Assembly (NCBI RefSeq): GCF_000024945.1
Contig: NC_013520.1
Coordinates: forward strand, 1,637,001-1,701,000
Origin: Veillonella parvula DSM 2008
GTDB lineage: Bacteria > Bacillota > Negativicutes > Veillonellales > Veillonellaceae
DNA: 64,000 nt
Reading direction: 5' to 3'
Below the pieces are notes generated by a model, which made no database searches, was not told the origin of the DNA, and worked only from the letters and a program-made list of their open reading frames with translations. The position numbers and the translations under genes are program-made. Positions 44,079 through 54,706 of this stretch are shown piece by piece. Position 1 is the stretch's first letter, and each line of letters begins with the position of its first letter.

Positions 44079-44878
44079 AGATCTAACCACCACAATGCGA
44101 CAAGTACAATAGTTACCAAAACAACAGCGCCAACACCAATATAATCGACATAGGTAACTTGTAATTCCTTCATACGCGTACGGTTGACGCCACCTCTATA
44201 GCAACGCGCTTCCATAGCGATAGCTAATTCATCGGCCCGTCGAAACGCACTGATAAATAATGGCACTAAAAGTGGCACCATGTTTTTCGCTCGTTGAATA
44301 ATAGAGCCTGTCACAAAGTCTGCACCACGAGCAGATTGTGCTTTCATAATACGATCTGTCTCATCCAATAAGGTAGGGATGAAACGCAAGGCAATAGTCA
44401 TCATCATGGCGAGCTCATGAGCAGGAACACCTATGCGACGGAACGGATTGAGCAAGTGCTCGATGCCATCAGTTAAGCGAATTGGTGATGTGGTATAGGT
44501 CAACAAAGAAGAAAACAAGATTAAGAAGATTAATCGTGCCGCCATTTGAAGGCCCATTGCCACGCCATGGTCGGTAATATTAATAATCCCCCATTGAAAA
44601 ATTGGATTCCCTGGTGTCGTAAAAATGTGAATCCCCATAGTAAATACGATGATAATCCAAAGCGGTTTAATAGCAGACCACATCAGACGTAATGGCAAAC
44701 GCGATAATAGCATTGCAAAGATGGTGAAACCACCTACTATGCCATAGGCTAGTGGAGAATTTGCCAAGAAGATAGCCACTACGAAGATGGTAGTAGCAAT
44801 AATCTTTGCTCGCGGATCCATGCGATGCAAGAAGGAATTCCCTGGGAAGTATTGACCAATAGTAATGTTATTTAACAT
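44075..44878 (-). CDS. ecfT: Energy-coupling factor transporter transmembrane protein EcfT
   Basis: 267 residues with about five membrane segments. The two cytoplasmic coupling motifs with Ala-Arg-Gly character are seen as 'AQSARGADF' (about residue 182) and 'EARCYRGG' (about 225). With EcfA1 and EcfA2 it forms the shared module that drives vitamin-specific S components encoded elsewhere (riboflavin, cobalamin precursors, biotin and others by family). Overlaps ecfA2 by 11 nt and truA by 4 nt. Confidence 0.94.
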   Translation of the reverse strand: MLNNITIGQYFPGNSFLHRMDPRAKIIATTIFVVAIFLANSPLAYGIVGGFTIFAMLLSRLPLRLMWSAIKPLWIIIVFTMGIHIFTTPGNPIFQWGIINITDHGVAMGLQMAARLIFLILFSSLLTYTTSPIRLTDGIEHLLNPFRRIGVPAHELAMMMTIALRFIPTLLDETDRIMKAQSARGADFVTGSIIQRAKNMVPLLVPLFISAFRRADELAIAMEARCYRGGVNRTRMKELQVTYVDYIGVGAVVLVTIVLVALWWLDL

Positions 44879-45728
44879 GGCTACCTCCCTCTAGAATTGC
44901 TTGTACCGCATCATCTACAGATAGTACGCGATTAGACACATCAAGGCCTTGTTCACGCAAATATTCCATAGTAACGGACACTGGCGGTACATCTACACCG
45001 ACAGCCTGTAATTCATCACGATGATTATTAAAGATGTCCATCGGTTCACCATCGAGAACGATACGCCCTTTATCGAGTACTACAAGACGAGAGGCCATGC
45101 GAGAAATATCTTCCATATTGTGAGATACAAGAATTACAGTTATTCCCTTTTCTTTATGTAGTCGAATGATTTCTTCAAAGATTTCTTCCCGTCCAAATGG
45201 ATCAAGACCAGCAGATGGTTCATCGAGCACGAGAAAATCTGGGTCCATAGCCACTACGCCAGCAATAGCCACGCGACGCATTTGACCACCAGATAAATGG
45301 AATGGAGAACGTTCTGCATACGTGTCGTAATCGAGCCCTACGAACTTCATCGCATCTCGCACACGCTCATCTACATCATCAGCACTAAGACCTAAATTTT
45401 TAGGGCCAAAGGCGATATCTTGCGCAATGGTTTCTTCAAACAATTGATGCTCTGGGTATTGGAATACCATACCAACCTTATGGCGCATTTTTTTAGCTTC
45501 CTCTGTGGAGGCGCTAATATCTACACCATTGACCGTAACGGTACCAGTTGTAGGATGTAATAGACCATTTAGATGCTGTACAAAGGTAGATTTACCGGAA
45601 CCAGTATGACCGATAACACCTAAAAACTCCCCATTTTCAATGGTAAGAGATACACCACGAAGTGCAGTCTTTTCAAAAGGAGTACCCATGCCGTAAGTAT
45701 ATGTAATATTATCTAATACGATCGCCAT
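44868..45728 (-). CDS. ecfA2: Energy-coupling factor ATPase EcfA2
   Basis: 286 residues. Walker A 'GHTGSGKST', Q-loop 'MVFQYPEHQLFEETI', signature 'LSGGQMRR' and Walker B 'FLVLDEPSAGLDPFGR'. The sequence before it ('KTALRGVSLTIENGEFLGVI') and the C-terminal extension fit the second ATPase of the ECF module. The start shares one base with the ecfA1 stop (TAATG). Confidence 0.95.
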   Translation of the reverse strand: MAIVLDNITYTYGMGTPFEKTALRGVSLTIENGEFLGVIGHTGSGKSTFVQHLNGLLHPTTGTVTVNGVDISASTEEAKKMRHKVGMVFQYPEHQLFEETIAQDIAFGPKNLGLSADDVDERVRDAMKFVGLDYDTYAERSPFHLSGGQMRRVAIAGVVAMDPDFLVLDEPSAGLDPFGREEIFEEIIRLHKEKGITVILVSHNMEDISRMASRLVVLDKGRIVLDGEPMDIFNNHRDELQAVGVDVPPVSVTMEYLREQGLDVSNRVLSVDDAVQAILEGGSHVK

Positions 45729-46636
45729 TAGTGGGTTGCCTCCCCTCTTGGAGCATCTGTTGAGTGTATAGCGGATAATTGCTTGCCTAACTTTGAGCCT
45801 TTAAGGCCCTTTGCTAACTCTTCATTATTAATGATACTCTTACCCACTTCATAACCTTTAGCATTCAATTTGAAAGCAATCTCAGAGGCTACTGGTACAT
45901 CGAGGCCCAGCCCTTTTAAAGTATCTACATGGCTAAAAATTTCACGAGGCATACCATCATGTAATTTCACACCATTTTTCATCACCACAACTCGGTCTGC
46001 CGTAACAGCTTCCTCCATGAAGTGCGTAATATATACAATCGTAATGCCCTCTTCCTTATTGAGCTTGTGAACCGTTTCAAGCACTTCGCGGCGACCTTTT
46101 GGATCGAGCATCGCTGTTGGTTCATCAAGAACGATACAATCAGGCTTCATCGCTAATACACCTGCGATAGCAATACGTTGTTTTTGTCCGCCCGATAATA
46201 AATGGGGACCATGTTCTCTATATTCAGTCATATTAACAGCGGCTAACGCTGCATCAACACGTTGTCTAATTTCTGCACTAGGAATACCTAAGTTTTCTGG
46301 ACCAAAGGCAACGTCCTCCTCTACAACGGCCGCTACGATTTGGTTATCAGGATTTTGGAATACCATTCCTACATGTTGGCGAATATTCCAAATATGCGCT
46401 TCATCCCGCGTATCAAAGCCACATACATTGATATGACCTTCACTAGGTTGTAATAACACATTAAAATGCTTGGCAAGCGTACTTTTACCACTGCCATTAG
46501 TTCCAATGATACAAACAAATTCACCGCGCTTAATGGATAGATTCACATCATCCAAGGCACGTACATCATTGCCGTTTTCATCAGTATAAATATGACTCAT
46601 ATGATTGACCTCAATCATAATGTCTTGTTCATTCAT
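45728..46636 (-). CDS. ecfA1: Energy-coupling factor ATPase EcfA1
   Basis: 302 residues. Walker A 'GTNGSGKST', Q-loop 'MVFQNPDNQIVAAVVEEDVA', signature 'LSGGQKQR', Walker B 'CIVLDEPTAMLDPKGR'. The 'FQNPDNQ' text marks EcfA1/CbiO. Starts at the ATG 6 nt after GAGG. The 235 bp between this gene and the rplQ terminator must hold its promoter, but I find no convincing -35/-10 pair there. Confidence 0.95.
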   Translation of the reverse strand: MNEQDIMIEVNHMSHIYTDENGNDVRALDDVNLSIKRGEFVCIIGTNGSGKSTLAKHFNVLLQPSEGHINVCGFDTRDEAHIWNIRQHVGMVFQNPDNQIVAAVVEEDVAFGPENLGIPSAEIRQRVDAALAAVNMTEYREHGPHLLSGGQKQRIAIAGVLAMKPDCIVLDEPTAMLDPKGRREVLETVHKLNKEEGITIVYITHFMEEAVTADRVVVMKNGVKLHDGMPREIFSHVDTLKGLGLDVPVASEIAFKLNAKGYEVGKSIINNEELAKGLKGSKLGKQLSAIHSTDAPRGEATH

Positions 46637-46873
46637 GGATAACCTCATATCTTTCTAGTCAATTTCGTTTCTATGAAAGTAGAACCATTTGCATCATCTA
46701 TCATACTCATGTGGTGCATAATCCCCATATTTCAATTTATCCTATTTAATAGAACTTGAATTTAATAATCTCTTAGATATTATGCAAAAGGTTGACAATA
46801 CATATTCATCCTTTACGATAACTGCTAACATATTACGATATTATACTAGTCGATTGTACCATAAAATTGACAA

Positions 46874-46912
46874 TAAAAAAACGGTGCTGCAACATAAGTT
46901 ACAACACCGTAT
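46874..46912 (-). terminator. Intrinsic terminator after rplQ
   Basis: ACGGTGTTGTAAC and GTTGCAGCACCGT pair (one bulged position), followed by TTTTTTATTG on the minus strand. End of the ribosomal superoperon. Confidence 0.9.
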
Positions 46913-46920
46913 GAGTTTGA

Positions 46921-47256
46921 TTAAACTAACTCGATAATAGCCAAAGGTGCAGCGTCACCTTTGCGAAGACCAGTTTTGATTACACGAGTGTAACCACCTT
47001 GGCGGTCTGCATATTTTGGAGCAATTGTATCAAACAATTTTTTTACTACACTTTCATCCATGAGGTATGCAAGAACTTGGCGACGTGCATGAAGATCACC
47101 ACGTTTAGCCAAAGTTACCATTTGATCAGCTAAAGAACGAAGTTCTTTCGCTTTAGCTTCAGTCGTTTCAATACGCTCATATTGGAAGAAAGATGTTAAC
47201 ATGCTACGGAACAACGCTTTACGAGCGGAGCTGTCGCGGCCTAATTTTCTGTACAT
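46921..47256 (-). CDS. rplQ: 50S ribosomal protein L17
   Basis: 111 residues, the short Firmicute form. '[20 protein letters not shown]' at the N-terminus, '[20 protein letters not shown]' and the C-terminal '[12 protein letters not shown]'. Lines the exit side of the 50S subunit. Last gene of the S10-spc-alpha run, 12 nt after rpoA. Confidence 0.98.
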   Translation of the reverse strand: MYRKLGRDSSARKALFRSMLTSFFQYERIETTEAKAKELRSLADQMVTLAKRGDLHARRQVLAYLMDESVVKKLFDTIAPKYADRQGGYTRVIKTGLRKGDAAPLAIIELV

Positions 47257-47268
47257 TCGTCTTCCTCC

Positions 47269-48273
47269 TTATTCGCCTTTTTGTTTAAGTTGAAAACCAC
47301 CTGGGTGATTATTGAGTTTTTCCTCAATTTCATCGATAGATTTTTTACCTAAGTTGCGAACTTTTCCTAAGTCATCAATGGTTTTGTCTAGCAAGTCTGC
47401 AATTGTATTAATGCCAGCACGTTTCAAGCAGTTATACGCACGAACAGAGAGTTCCAACTCGTCGATGGAAATCTTTGCTGGGCCGTCATCTACAGCTGGT
47501 TCTTCATTATCGGAACCTACTGGATCTATAACGATACCGCCTTCACCAGTGTTTACATCTACAACATCTGCAGAATGCGCTAATTTAGTGAAGTTCCCTA
47601 AATAACCAATCATAATGGCAGCAGATTTTGCCACTGCATCAGCAGCAGTAATGGAGCCATCAGTCCAAACTTCTAATGTAAGCTTGTCGAAGTCCATTTC
47701 ATTGCCTACACGAACATCACTCACTTCGTATTTAGCACGAAGAATTGGAGAGAAGATGGAATCGATTGGAATACAACCAATAACATCAGTATCTTTTTTA
47801 TTCTTCGTTGAAGGAACATAGCCTTTACCTCGTTCGATTACTACGTCCATTACGAGATGAGCTGTCTCATCCATTGTCGCAATCACGAGTTCAGGATTCA
47901 ATACTTCTACCTCTGGCGGGAATTGTTCAGCTAAATCAGTAGCTGTCAATATTCCATCCTTTTGGAAGTCGAAATGAACTTCCAAAGGTAATTGTGCTTC
48001 TTCTTCAACTTTGATGCACAATTGCTTTAAGTTAAGGATAATATCCGTAACGTCTTCGCGAATACCAGGAATAGTAGAGAATTCATGAAGAACTCCATCA
48101 ATTTTGATAGAGGTGATAGCTGCCCCATCCAAGGATGAAAGCAAAATTCTGCGTAAGCTATTACCGAGAGTGATCCCATAACCACGATCTAATGGTTCAC
48201 ATACGAACTTACCATAACGACCGCCATCGGCGATGTCCACTTTCTCGATTTTAAGTTTCTTTTCTTCGCTCAT
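47269..48273 (-). CDS. rpoA: RNA polymerase alpha subunit
   Basis: 334 residues. N-terminal domain (assembly; 'EPLDRGYGITLGNSLRRILL', 'GAAITSIKIDGVLHEFSTIP') and C-terminal domain from about residue 255 ('ISIDELELSVRAYNCLKRAG', 'LGKKSIDEIEEKL') that contacts UP elements and activators. Start chosen at the ATG 9 nt after AGGAGG; an in-frame TTG 24 nt upstream overlaps that site. Note the usual rpsD gene between rpsK and rpoA is missing here. Confidence 0.98.
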   Translation of the reverse strand: MSEEKKLKIEKVDIADGGRYGKFVCEPLDRGYGITLGNSLRRILLSSLDGAAITSIKIDGVLHEFSTIPGIREDVTDIILNLKQLCIKVEEEAQLPLEVHFDFQKDGILTATDLAEQFPPEVEVLNPELVIATMDETAHLVMDVVIERGKGYVPSTKNKKDTDVIGCIPIDSIFSPILRAKYEVSDVRVGNEMDFDKLTLEVWTDGSITAADAVAKSAAIMIGYLGNFTKLAHSADVVDVNTGEGGIVIDPVGSDNEEPAVDDGPAKISIDELELSVRAYNCLKRAGINTIADLLDKTIDDLGKVRNLGKKSIDEIEEKLNNHPGGFQLKQKGE

Positions 48274-48343
48274 CAGGAACATCCTCCTATATAACACACG
48301 TTCATAGTTAATTATAGCACCGTATCATATCGGTCACTATAAA

Positions 48344-48733
48344 TTATACACGACGGCGTTTTGGAGGGCGACAACCATTGTGAGGAATTGGAGTTACGTC
48401 TTTAATGGAAGTAACTTCAAGACCTGCAGCTTGTAAAGCACGGATTGCAGCTTCACGGCCGGATCCAGGACCTTTTACGAATACTTCAACAGTGCGAAGA
48501 CCATGTTCCATTGCAGCTTTAGCAGCTTGTTCAGCAGCCATTTGAGCAGCAAATGGAGTGGATTTACGAGAACCACGGAAGCCCAAGCCACCAGCGGAAG
48601 CCCAAGACAACGCATTACCGTTTGTATCTGTCAAAGTTACGATAGTGTTATTGAATGTAGAACGAATATGAGCCGCACCGGATTCAATATGTTTCTTTTC
48701 TTTTCTTTTAGTTCTAACAACTTTTTTAGCCAC
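48344..48733 (-). CDS. rpsK: 30S ribosomal protein S11
   Basis: 129 residues. '[20 protein letters not shown]', '[18 protein letters not shown]' and the C-terminal '[16 protein letters not shown]' are conserved. Sits on the 30S platform near the mRNA exit. Between rpsM and rpoA, with a 70-bp gap before rpoA where rpsD is normally found. Confidence 0.98.
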   Translation of the reverse strand: MAKKVVRTKRKEKKHIESGAAHIRSTFNNTIVTLTDTNGNALSWASAGGLGFRGSRKSTPFAAQMAAEQAAKAAMEHGLRTVEVFVKGPGSGREAAIRALQAAGLEVTSIKDVTPIPHNGCRPPKRRRV

Positions 48734-48752
48734 GCTTTATCCCTCCTTTATC

Positions 48753-49121
48753 TTATTTCTTTTTACCAGCAATTGCTTTTCTAGGACCTTTGCGAGTACG
48801 TGCATTCGTTTTAGTACGTTGACCACGAAGTGGTAAACCCATACGATGACGTTTGCCTCGATAGGAGTTGATTTCAATTAAGCGTTTAATGTTAAGAGCT
48901 TCTTCACGACGAAGGTCACCTTCTACTTTGTAATCAGCATCTAACAATTCACGGATTTTCGCTACTTCATCTTCAGAAAGATCGCGAACGCGTGTGTCAG
49001 GATTGATGCCAGTTTTAGCAATAATTTCAGATGCTAAAGTTGGACCAATACCATAAATATAAGTTAAACCAATTTCCACTCGTTTATCACGAGGTAAATC
49101 TACACCGGCGATACGTGCCAT
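48753..49121 (-). CDS. rpsM: 30S ribosomal protein S13
   Basis: 122 residues. '[20 protein letters not shown]', '[13 protein letters not shown]' and the basic tail '[18 protein letters not shown]' that contacts tRNA in the P site. 23 nt after rpmJ. Confidence 0.98.
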   Translation of the reverse strand: MARIAGVDLPRDKRVEIGLTYIYGIGPTLASEIIAKTGINPDTRVRDLSEDEVAKIRELLDADYKVEGDLRREEALNIKRLIEINSYRGKRHRMGLPLRGQRTKTNARTRKGPRKAIAGKKK

Positions 49122-49144
49122 CTAATCATCCACCTCCTATCAGA

Positions 49145-49258
49145 TTATCCTTGTTTTTGTTTATGTTTTGGATTTTCGCAAATAACCATTACACGGCCTT
49201 TGCGTTTAATGATTTTACATTTTTCGCATATCTTTTTAACTGATGGTTGAACCTTCAT
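49145..49258 (-). CDS. rpmJ: 50S ribosomal protein L36
   Basis: 37 residues, too short for many gene callers. '[20 protein letters not shown]' with '[11 protein letters not shown]' at the end: the zinc-binding (C+) form, with Cys-x2-Cys, a third Cys and a His. Lies between infA and rpsM as in most Firmicutes. A GGAGG site precedes it. Confidence 0.97.
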   Translation of the reverse strand: MKVQPSVKKICEKCKIIKRKGRVMVICENPKHKQKQG

Positions 49259-49284
49259 TAGTACCTCCTTTGTGGACCCTATGC

Positions 49285-49503
49285 TTATTTAAAGCGATAG
49301 GTGATGCGACCACGATTTAAGTCATACGGTGTCAGTTCCATAGTAACTTTATCACCAGGAAGAATACGGATAAAATTCATACGCATTTTACCTGACACAT
49401 GAGCCAATACGATATGACCATTTTCCAATTCAACTTGGAACATGGCATTCGGTAATGCCTCAACGACCGTACCTTCCACCTCAATAACGTCTTCTTTTGA
49501 CAT
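49285..49503 (-). CDS. infA: Translation initiation factor IF-1
   Basis: 72 residues, a single OB fold: '[20 protein letters not shown]', '[20 protein letters not shown]', '[19 protein letters not shown]'. Binds the A site of the 30S subunit during initiation. 22 nt after map. Confidence 0.98.
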   Translation of the reverse strand: MSKEDVIEVEGTVVEALPNAMFQVELENGHIVLAHVSGKMRMNFIRILPGDKVTMELTPYDLNRGRITYRFK

Positions 49504-49525
49504 ATCTTTTCCTCCGGTTACCTGT

Positions 49526-50296
49526 TTATTTAATTAACCGCGGTTCTTCCCGCATAGTTAATATTTCAGGGCCGTTTTCTGTAACAACCACTGTATGTTC
49601 GAAATGAGCAGCAGGTTTACCATCTACTGTAACTGCTGTCCAGTCATCCCCTAATACACGAACACGATGTGTCCCTAGAGTTATCATCGGTTCAATACAC
49701 AATACCATACCTGGTTTCATAAGAGGTCCTTGATCAGGACTACCATAGTTTGGTATTTGCGGATCTTCATGCATTTCGCGGCCTAAACCATGACCTACGA
49801 AGTCGCGTACGACACCGTAACCATGTTTCTCACAATACGTTTGAACAGCGTGACCGATAGCACCAATACGGTTACCGACTTTCACTTGTTCAATTCCCTT
49901 GAACAGACTTTCCTCTGTAACTTTTAACAATTTCATCACATCGGGTTTGACGTGACCAATAGGAATCGTCACAGCCGAATCGCCGTGATATCCATCAATA
50001 GATGATACGAGATCAATACTGAGGACATCGCCGTTTTTAAGCTTACGCTTAGCGCTCGGAATACCATGAACGACTTCTTCGTTAATAGAAGCACAGATTG
50101 TAGCGGGGAATCCATAGTACCCTTTACAACTTGGTATACCACCGTGGCTGCGAATATATTCTTCGGCAATTGTATCTAACTCAAGCGTCGTGATGCCAGG
50201 TTTAGCCTTTTTTACTAACAAGGACAACGTGTCTGCTGTAAGCTTACTTGCCTTGCGGATACATTCAATCTCATGGGGCGATTTTAAAATAATCAT
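49526..50296 (-). CDS. map: Methionine aminopeptidase, type I
   Basis: 256 residues. Removes N-terminal Met from new proteins. Metal ligands can be placed: His in 'VVHGIPS' region, Asp in '[18 protein letters not shown]', His in '[15 protein letters not shown]', Glu in 'LCIEPMIT' and Glu in '[16 protein letters not shown]'. Follows adk by 3 nt, the common secY-adk-map-infA order. Confidence 0.97.
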   Translation of the reverse strand: MIILKSPHEIECIRKASKLTADTLSLLVKKAKPGITTLELDTIAEEYIRSHGGIPSCKGYYGFPATICASINEEVVHGIPSAKRKLKNGDVLSIDLVSSIDGYHGDSAVTIPIGHVKPDVMKLLKVTEESLFKGIEQVKVGNRIGAIGHAVQTYCEKHGYGVVRDFVGHGLGREMHEDPQIPNYGSPDQGPLMKPGMVLCIEPMITLGTHRVRVLGDDWTAVTVDGKPAAHFEHTVVVTENGPEILTMREEPRLIK

Positions 50297-50299
50297 AGA

Positions 50300-50863
50300 T
50301 TATTTCTCCAACGCCTTAATGATGTCAGCAAATACTGCGTCTACATCTTGTAAACCATTGATTTCTTGATACAATCCGCTATTGCGATAGTAATCAATTA
50401 ATGGTTTAGTAGATTCTTCGTACACAGCTAGACGTTTCTGTACTGTTTCAGGGTTATCATCAGCACGATTTTCTAGAACAGCTCGTTCGCTAATACGTTT
50501 AACCAATTCCTCGGAAGGAACATTTAAGTTAAGTACAGCGTCCAAAGAAATTCCTAATTCTTTAAGGATTGCATCCAAGGACACAGCTTGTGCTGTAGTT
50601 CTTGGGAATCCATCAAGAATAAATCCAGATTTGCAGTCATCTTTCACCAAGCGATCACGTACGATACCAACAGTTACACTGTCTGGTACCAATTGACCAG
50701 CATCGATGTATTTCTTAGCCTCAACTCCAAGAGGTGTTTCGTTCTTAATCGCAGCGCGGAACATATCACCTGTTGAAATTTGGGGAATACCGTATTTTTC
50801 AATAAGTCGAGCTGCCTGAGTGCCTTTACCAGCACCAGGAGGTCCCATTAATAGAATATACAT
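50300..50863 (-). CDS. adk: Adenylate kinase
   Basis: 187 residues, the short form without the zinc LID of many Gram-positive enzymes. P-loop '[20 protein letters not shown]', NMP site '[18 protein letters not shown]', '[14 protein letters not shown]'. The LID segment is reduced ('[19 protein letters not shown]'). Balances AMP, ADP and ATP. Between secY and map. Confidence 0.97.
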   Translation of the reverse strand: MYILLMGPPGAGKGTQAARLIEKYGIPQISTGDMFRAAIKNETPLGVEAKKYIDAGQLVPDSVTVGIVRDRLVKDDCKSGFILDGFPRTTAQAVSLDAILKELGISLDAVLNLNVPSEELVKRISERAVLENRADDNPETVQKRLAVYEESTKPLIDYYRNSGLYQEINGLQDVDAVFADIIKALEK

Positions 50864-50875
50864 ATTGTTTCCCTC

Positions 50876-52138
50876 CTATTTCACAAAGCCTTTATAGTGG
50901 CGTGTTACCATGAGCGACTCAATTTGTTGCATTGTATCAAGTGCTACACCTACAACGATGAGAAGAGCCGTACCACCAAAGTATACGCCTTGGACGCCGG
51001 TTATACTACCGAGGAAATTCGGTATAATAGCAACGACAGCTAAGAATACAGCGCCAGCCAAAGTGATCTTGGTCATCACGTTATCCACATAATCAGCAGT
51101 TGGTTTACCCGCACGAATACCTGGGATAAAACCACCGTATTTTTTCATATTATCTGCCATATCTGTAATGTTGATAGAGATTGCAGTATAGAAATACGTA
51201 AAGATAAAGATCAATATCGCATACAATGCCGTTTGTAACGGCGTCCCCCATGTAAATAAATCAGCAACTTTATGAACAAATTCATTGTCAATAAATTGTG
51301 CAATTGTTACAGGGAACATCAACACAGATGACGCAAAGATAATTGGGATTACACCTGCCTGATTGACTTTCAACGGCAAGAATGTAGAGTGACCACCGTA
51401 CATTTTACGCCCTACTACGCGTTTTGCGTATTGGATAGGAATGCGACGTTGGCCTTGTGTAACTGCCACTACGACAGCGATCATCGCAAGTGCAATTACA
51501 GCAAATAAGAATGCTTGGAACATGTTAATGGTTCCGTTTTGGATATATTGATAAATAGTTTCGAGACCATCTGGCAATCGAGCTACGATACCAGCAAAGA
51601 TGATCAAGGAAATACCATTACCTATACCATATGCTGTGATTTGCTCACCAATCCACATCAACAAACATGTGCCTGCTGTGAGGATGATGGCCACAACGAA
51701 TACGCTAAGGAAATCATTATTTACCAAAGCGTTGTTTGCTCTAAGAGCAAATGCCATACCAGCGGCTTGTACAAAGCCAAGGACTACGGTGCCATAACGA
51801 GTTACCTTCGCTATTTTCTTACGCCCGTCTTCACCATCTTTACTCCATGCTTCAAACTGAGGAACTACAGACTGAAGCAGTTGCATGATGATGGAAGCAT
51901 TAATGTAAGGGGTAATACTCATCGCAAAGATAGAGAACTTACTTAGCGCACCACCAGCAAACAAGTCTAATAGACCAAATAGGTTACCGGATGTAAACAA
52001 GGATTCGATAACAGATGCATCTACACCTGGTACTGGGATGTGAATGCCGGCTCTAAACACAGCAAACATCATCAATGTGTACAAGATCTTGTTACGTAAC
52101 TCAGTAATCTTAAAGATGTTCGAGAGGCTATCTAGCAC
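50876..52138 (-). CDS. secY: Preprotein translocase subunit SecY
   Basis: 420 residues, ten membrane helices. 'RAGIHIPVPGVD', 'GGALSKFSIFAMSITPYINA', 'GIGNGISLIIFAGIV' and the loop 'RIPIQYAKRVVGRKMYGG' that meets SecA and the ribosome. Forms the Sec channel with SecE and SecG. Start lies 1 nt after the rplO stop. Confidence 0.98.
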   Translation of the reverse strand: MLDSLSNIFKITELRNKILYTLMMFAVFRAGIHIPVPGVDASVIESLFTSGNLFGLLDLFAGGALSKFSIFAMSITPYINASIIMQLLQSVVPQFEAWSKDGEDGRKKIAKVTRYGTVVLGFVQAAGMAFALRANNALVNNDFLSVFVVAIILTAGTCLLMWIGEQITAYGIGNGISLIIFAGIVARLPDGLETIYQYIQNGTINMFQAFLFAVIALAMIAVVVAVTQGQRRIPIQYAKRVVGRKMYGGHSTFLPLKVNQAGVIPIIFASSVLMFPVTIAQFIDNEFVHKVADLFTWGTPLQTALYAILIFIFTYFYTAISINITDMADNMKKYGGFIPGIRAGKPTADYVDNVMTKITLAGAVFLAVVAIIPNFLGSITGVQGVYFGGTALLIVVGVALDTMQQIESLMVTRHYKGFVK

Positions 52139-52139
52139 C

Positions 52140-52586
52140 CTAGATCACCTCAACTTTTCCGCCTGCTGCTGTGATTTTTTCTTCAGCAGCTTTAGTGAAG
52201 CCATTAGCGATAACAGTCAAGTTTTTAGTTTCCAATGTACCGTTACCTAAAATACGAATACCATCGCGTACATTTTTCAAAATGCCAGCTTCAATAAGAG
52301 CTACTGGATCAACTGTTGCACCATCTTCAAAGCGATTTAATTGTGCTACGTTAACTTCAGCATATTGTTTAGCAAAAACGCTGTTGTTGAAACCGCGTTT
52401 TGGTAAACGACGATAAAGAGGCATTTGGCCGCCTTCAAAACCGGAGCGAACGCCACCGCCAGAACGGGAGTTTTGACCTTTTTGACCACGACCAGATGTT
52501 TTACCCAAGCCAGAACCTAAACCACGGCCTACACGAGTACGAGTTTTTTTAGAACCAGCTGCTGGTTGTAATTCATGAAGTTTCAT
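52140..52586 (-). CDS. rplO: 50S ribosomal protein L15
   Basis: 148 residues. N-terminal basic extension '[20 protein letters not shown]' with '[20 protein letters not shown]' and C-terminal 'VEVI' domain. 22 nt after rpmD. Confidence 0.98.
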   Translation of the reverse strand: MKLHELQPAAGSKKTRTRVGRGLGSGLGKTSGRGQKGQNSRSGGGVRSGFEGGQMPLYRRLPKRGFNNSVFAKQYAEVNVAQLNRFEDGATVDPVALIEAGILKNVRDGIRILGNGTLETKNLTVIANGFTKAAEEKITAAGGKVEVI

Positions 52587-52608
52587 TCAGTGCACCTCCT
52601 TATCAGTA

Positions 52609-52788
52609 TTAAACTTCTTCAACTTTTACTAAATGTCTAACTTTATGAAGCATACCTTCGATTTGAGGTGTTACTTCTTTTACGACTTGAGAATTAGTTT
52701 TTTTCAAGCCCAAAGCTTTAACTGTCGCGCGTTGATCTTCAGGACGACCGATTAAGCTTCTTGTTAATGTTACTTTAACTTGTGCCAT
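52609..52788 (-). CDS. rpmD: 50S ribosomal protein L30
   Basis: 59 residues, short enough to be missed by size cut-offs. '[20 protein letters not shown]' and '[20 protein letters not shown]', then '[15 protein letters not shown]'. Occupies the conserved place between rpsE and rplO. A GGAG-type site precedes the ATG by about 8 nt. Confidence 0.97.
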   Translation of the reverse strand: MAQVKVTLTRSLIGRPEDQRATVKALGLKKTNSQVVKEVTPQIEGMLHKVRHLVKVEEV

Positions 52789-52802
52789 TTCTTGTCTCCT
52801 TA

Positions 52803-53306
52803 TTACGCGTTATAGATTTCTTCAACGGTTTTACCACGAAGCTCAGCAACTTCGCTAGCGCGTTTCAAATCTTTCAAACCTTCAATTGTAGCGCGAACCA
52901 TATTGTTAGGGTTAGAAGAGCCCAAAGATTTAGTCAAGATGTTACGAACACCTACTAATTCCAATACGGCACGAACAGGGCCACCAGCGATAACGCCAGT
53001 ACCTTCAGCAGCTGGTTTCAAGAATACGCGGCCTGCACCGAATACGCCTGTTACGCTGTGAGGGATTGTACCATTTTTAATAGCTACGTTTACAATATTT
53101 TTCTTAGCATCATCGATACCTTTGCGAATTGCTTCTGGTACTTCCGCTGCTTTACCTAAGCCAACGCCTACATAACCGTTGCCATCACCAACAACTACAA
53201 GAGCGCTGAAGGAAAAACGACGACCGCCTTTAACTACTTTGGCTACGCGGTTGATGAATACTACTCTTTCTTTAAGATCAAGACTGGTGTAGTCAATTCT
53301 CGCCAT
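52803..53306 (-). CDS. rpsE: 30S ribosomal protein S5
   Basis: 167 residues. Double-stranded-RNA-binding-like N-domain ('[20 protein letters not shown]', '[20 protein letters not shown]') and a ribosomal S5 fold at the C-terminus ('[18 protein letters not shown]'). Involved in accuracy and mRNA unwinding. 18 nt after rplR. Confidence 0.98.
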   Translation of the reverse strand: MARIDYTSLDLKERVVFINRVAKVVKGGRRFSFSALVVVGDGNGYVGVGLGKAAEVPEAIRKGIDDAKKNIVNVAIKNGTIPHSVTGVFGAGRVFLKPAAEGTGVIAGGPVRAVLELVGVRNILTKSLGSSNPNNMVRATIEGLKDLKRASEVAELRGKTVEEIYNA

Positions 53307-53324
53307 GTCTATAGTTCCTCCTTC

Positions 53325-53687
53325 TTAGAATTTTAAGCCTGCTTCACGAGCACCTTCTGCAAGGGCTGCTACGCGGCCGTGGTAAATGTAACCACCACGG
53401 TCAAACACTACAGTGTCAATGCCTTTAGCGATAGCTTTTTTAGCAACTGCTTCACCAACAGCTTTAGCAGCAGCTACGTTACCACCATAGGATAAGTTCA
53501 AATCTTTATCTAAAGAGCTAGCAGCAACCAAAGTTGTACCTGCTACGTCATCGATTACTTGTGCGTAAATGTTGCTCAAAGAACGGTAAACGTTCAAACG
53601 TGGGCAAGTTGCCGTACCAGAGATGTGACGGCGGATACGAAGATGACGTTTTGCTCGAGCGATATTTCTACTAGATTTACGAGGCAA
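53325..53687 (-). CDS. rplR: 50S ribosomal protein L18 (TTG start)
   Basis: 120 residues, the usual length, if started at the TTG that follows AAAGGAG by 8 nt. The ATG 18 nt upstream would give six extra residues ('MKGVNI') encoded by the ribosome-binding site itself and has no site of its own, so TTG is preferred. '[20 protein letters not shown]', '[14 protein letters not shown]' and '[20 protein letters not shown]' are L18 marks. Binds 5S rRNA. Confidence 0.95.
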   Translation of the reverse strand: MPRKSSRNIARAKRHLRIRRHISGTATCPRLNVYRSLSNIYAQVIDDVAGTTLVAASSLDKDLNLSYGGNVAAAKAVGEAVAKKAIAKGIDTVVFDRGGYIYHGRVAALAEGAREAGLKF

Positions 53688-53722
53688 GATATTCACTCCT
53701 TTCATTCATATAGATGATATTA

Positions 53723-54268
53723 CTATTTACCTTTTGCACCAGCTTTACCAGCTTTGCGACGAACAACTTCGCCTTCATAGCGGATACCTTTACCTTTGTA
53801 AGGTTCAGGTTTTCTCCATTTACGGATATCAGCTGCTACTGCACCTACAACTTCTTTGTCTGCACCAGACACAACGATTTTGTTAGGAGCTGGAACGTCG
53901 ATTGTAATACCAGCTGGAGCTTCCATTTCTACTGGATGAGAGAAGCCAAGTGTAAGAGCTAATTTATTGCCTTGTTTAGCCGCTCTGTAACCAACACCGT
54001 TGATTTCAAGAGTTTTTGTAAATCCTTCAGATACGCCTGTTACCATATTAGCAACAAGAGCGCGAGTCAAACCGTGAAGGGAACGATGGTTTTTATCGTC
54101 GGAAGGACGAGTTACTGTGATTGTGTTACCTTCTACAGTGATATTCATATCTGGATGCAAATCGCGAGATAATTCACCTTTAGGGCCTTTTACGTTCATA
54201 TGATGGTTATCATATGTAACAGTAACGCCTGCAGGGATCTCGATAGGCATTCTACCGATACGTGACAT
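53723..54268 (-). CDS. rplF: 50S ribosomal protein L6
   Basis: 181 residues. Two alpha/beta repeats; '[16 protein letters not shown]' at the start and the C-terminal signature '[20 protein letters not shown]'. Near the factor-binding site of 50S. 24 nt after rpsH. Confidence 0.98.
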   Translation of the reverse strand: MSRIGRMPIEIPAGVTVTYDNHHMNVKGPKGELSRDLHPDMNITVEGNTITVTRPSDDKNHRSLHGLTRALVANMVTGVSEGFTKTLEINGVGYRAAKQGNKLALTLGFSHPVEMEAPAGITIDVPAPNKIVVSGADKEVVGAVAADIRKWRKPEPYKGKGIRYEGEVVRRKAGKAGAKGK

Positions 54269-54292
54269 TATTTCTACCTCCTATTGCTACTA

Positions 54293-54679
54293 TTACCAAA
54301 CGTATGCGATTACTTCGCCACCAAGACCTTCTTTACGAGCTTGTTTGTCGCTCATAACGCCTTTGGACGTAGAAATAACTGCGATACCCAAACCACCAAG
54401 TACACGAGGAAGTTCTTCCTTTTTCGCGTAAACACGTAAACCTGGTTTGGAAATACGTTTAATTCCTGTAATAACTTTCTCGTTATTGGAACCATATTTC
54501 AAAGTTACTTTTAAAGTGTTTTCTTCTTTTTCAACGTTCTTTACAAAGCCTTCTTGTAAAAGGATGTCAAGAACGGCTGCTTTCATTCTAGATGCAGGAA
54601 TGTTTACCGTTTCATGAAGTGCAGCGTTTGCATTACGGATGCGCGTAAGCATATCCGCGATAGGATCGGTCATTACCAT
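54293..54679 (-). CDS. rpsH: 30S ribosomal protein S8
   Basis: 128 residues. '[20 protein letters not shown]' at the N-terminus, '[20 protein letters not shown]' and the C-terminal '[20 protein letters not shown]'. Binds the central domain of 16S rRNA. The start may be either of two nearby codons ('MVM'). Confidence 0.98.
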   Translation of the reverse strand: MVMTDPIADMLTRIRNANAALHETVNIPASRMKAAVLDILLQEGFVKNVEKEENTLKVTLKYGSNNEKVITGIKRISKPGLRVYAKKEELPRVLGGLGIAVISTSKGVMSDKQARKEGLGGEVIAYVW

Positions 54680-54706
54680 AATCTAAAAACCTCCTCTCGT
54701 CTAATA

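Noticed and set aside
46640-46720. Nineteen-codon frame upstream of ecfA1 ending in its ribosome-binding site
   Set aside because: It lacks a convincing ribosome-binding site of its own and its codons show no bias; probably chance.
46649-46873. Riboswitch or clear promoter before ecfA1
   Set aside because: The AT-rich stretch contains a TATAAT but no matching -35 and no recognisable riboswitch core, so I leave it unassigned.
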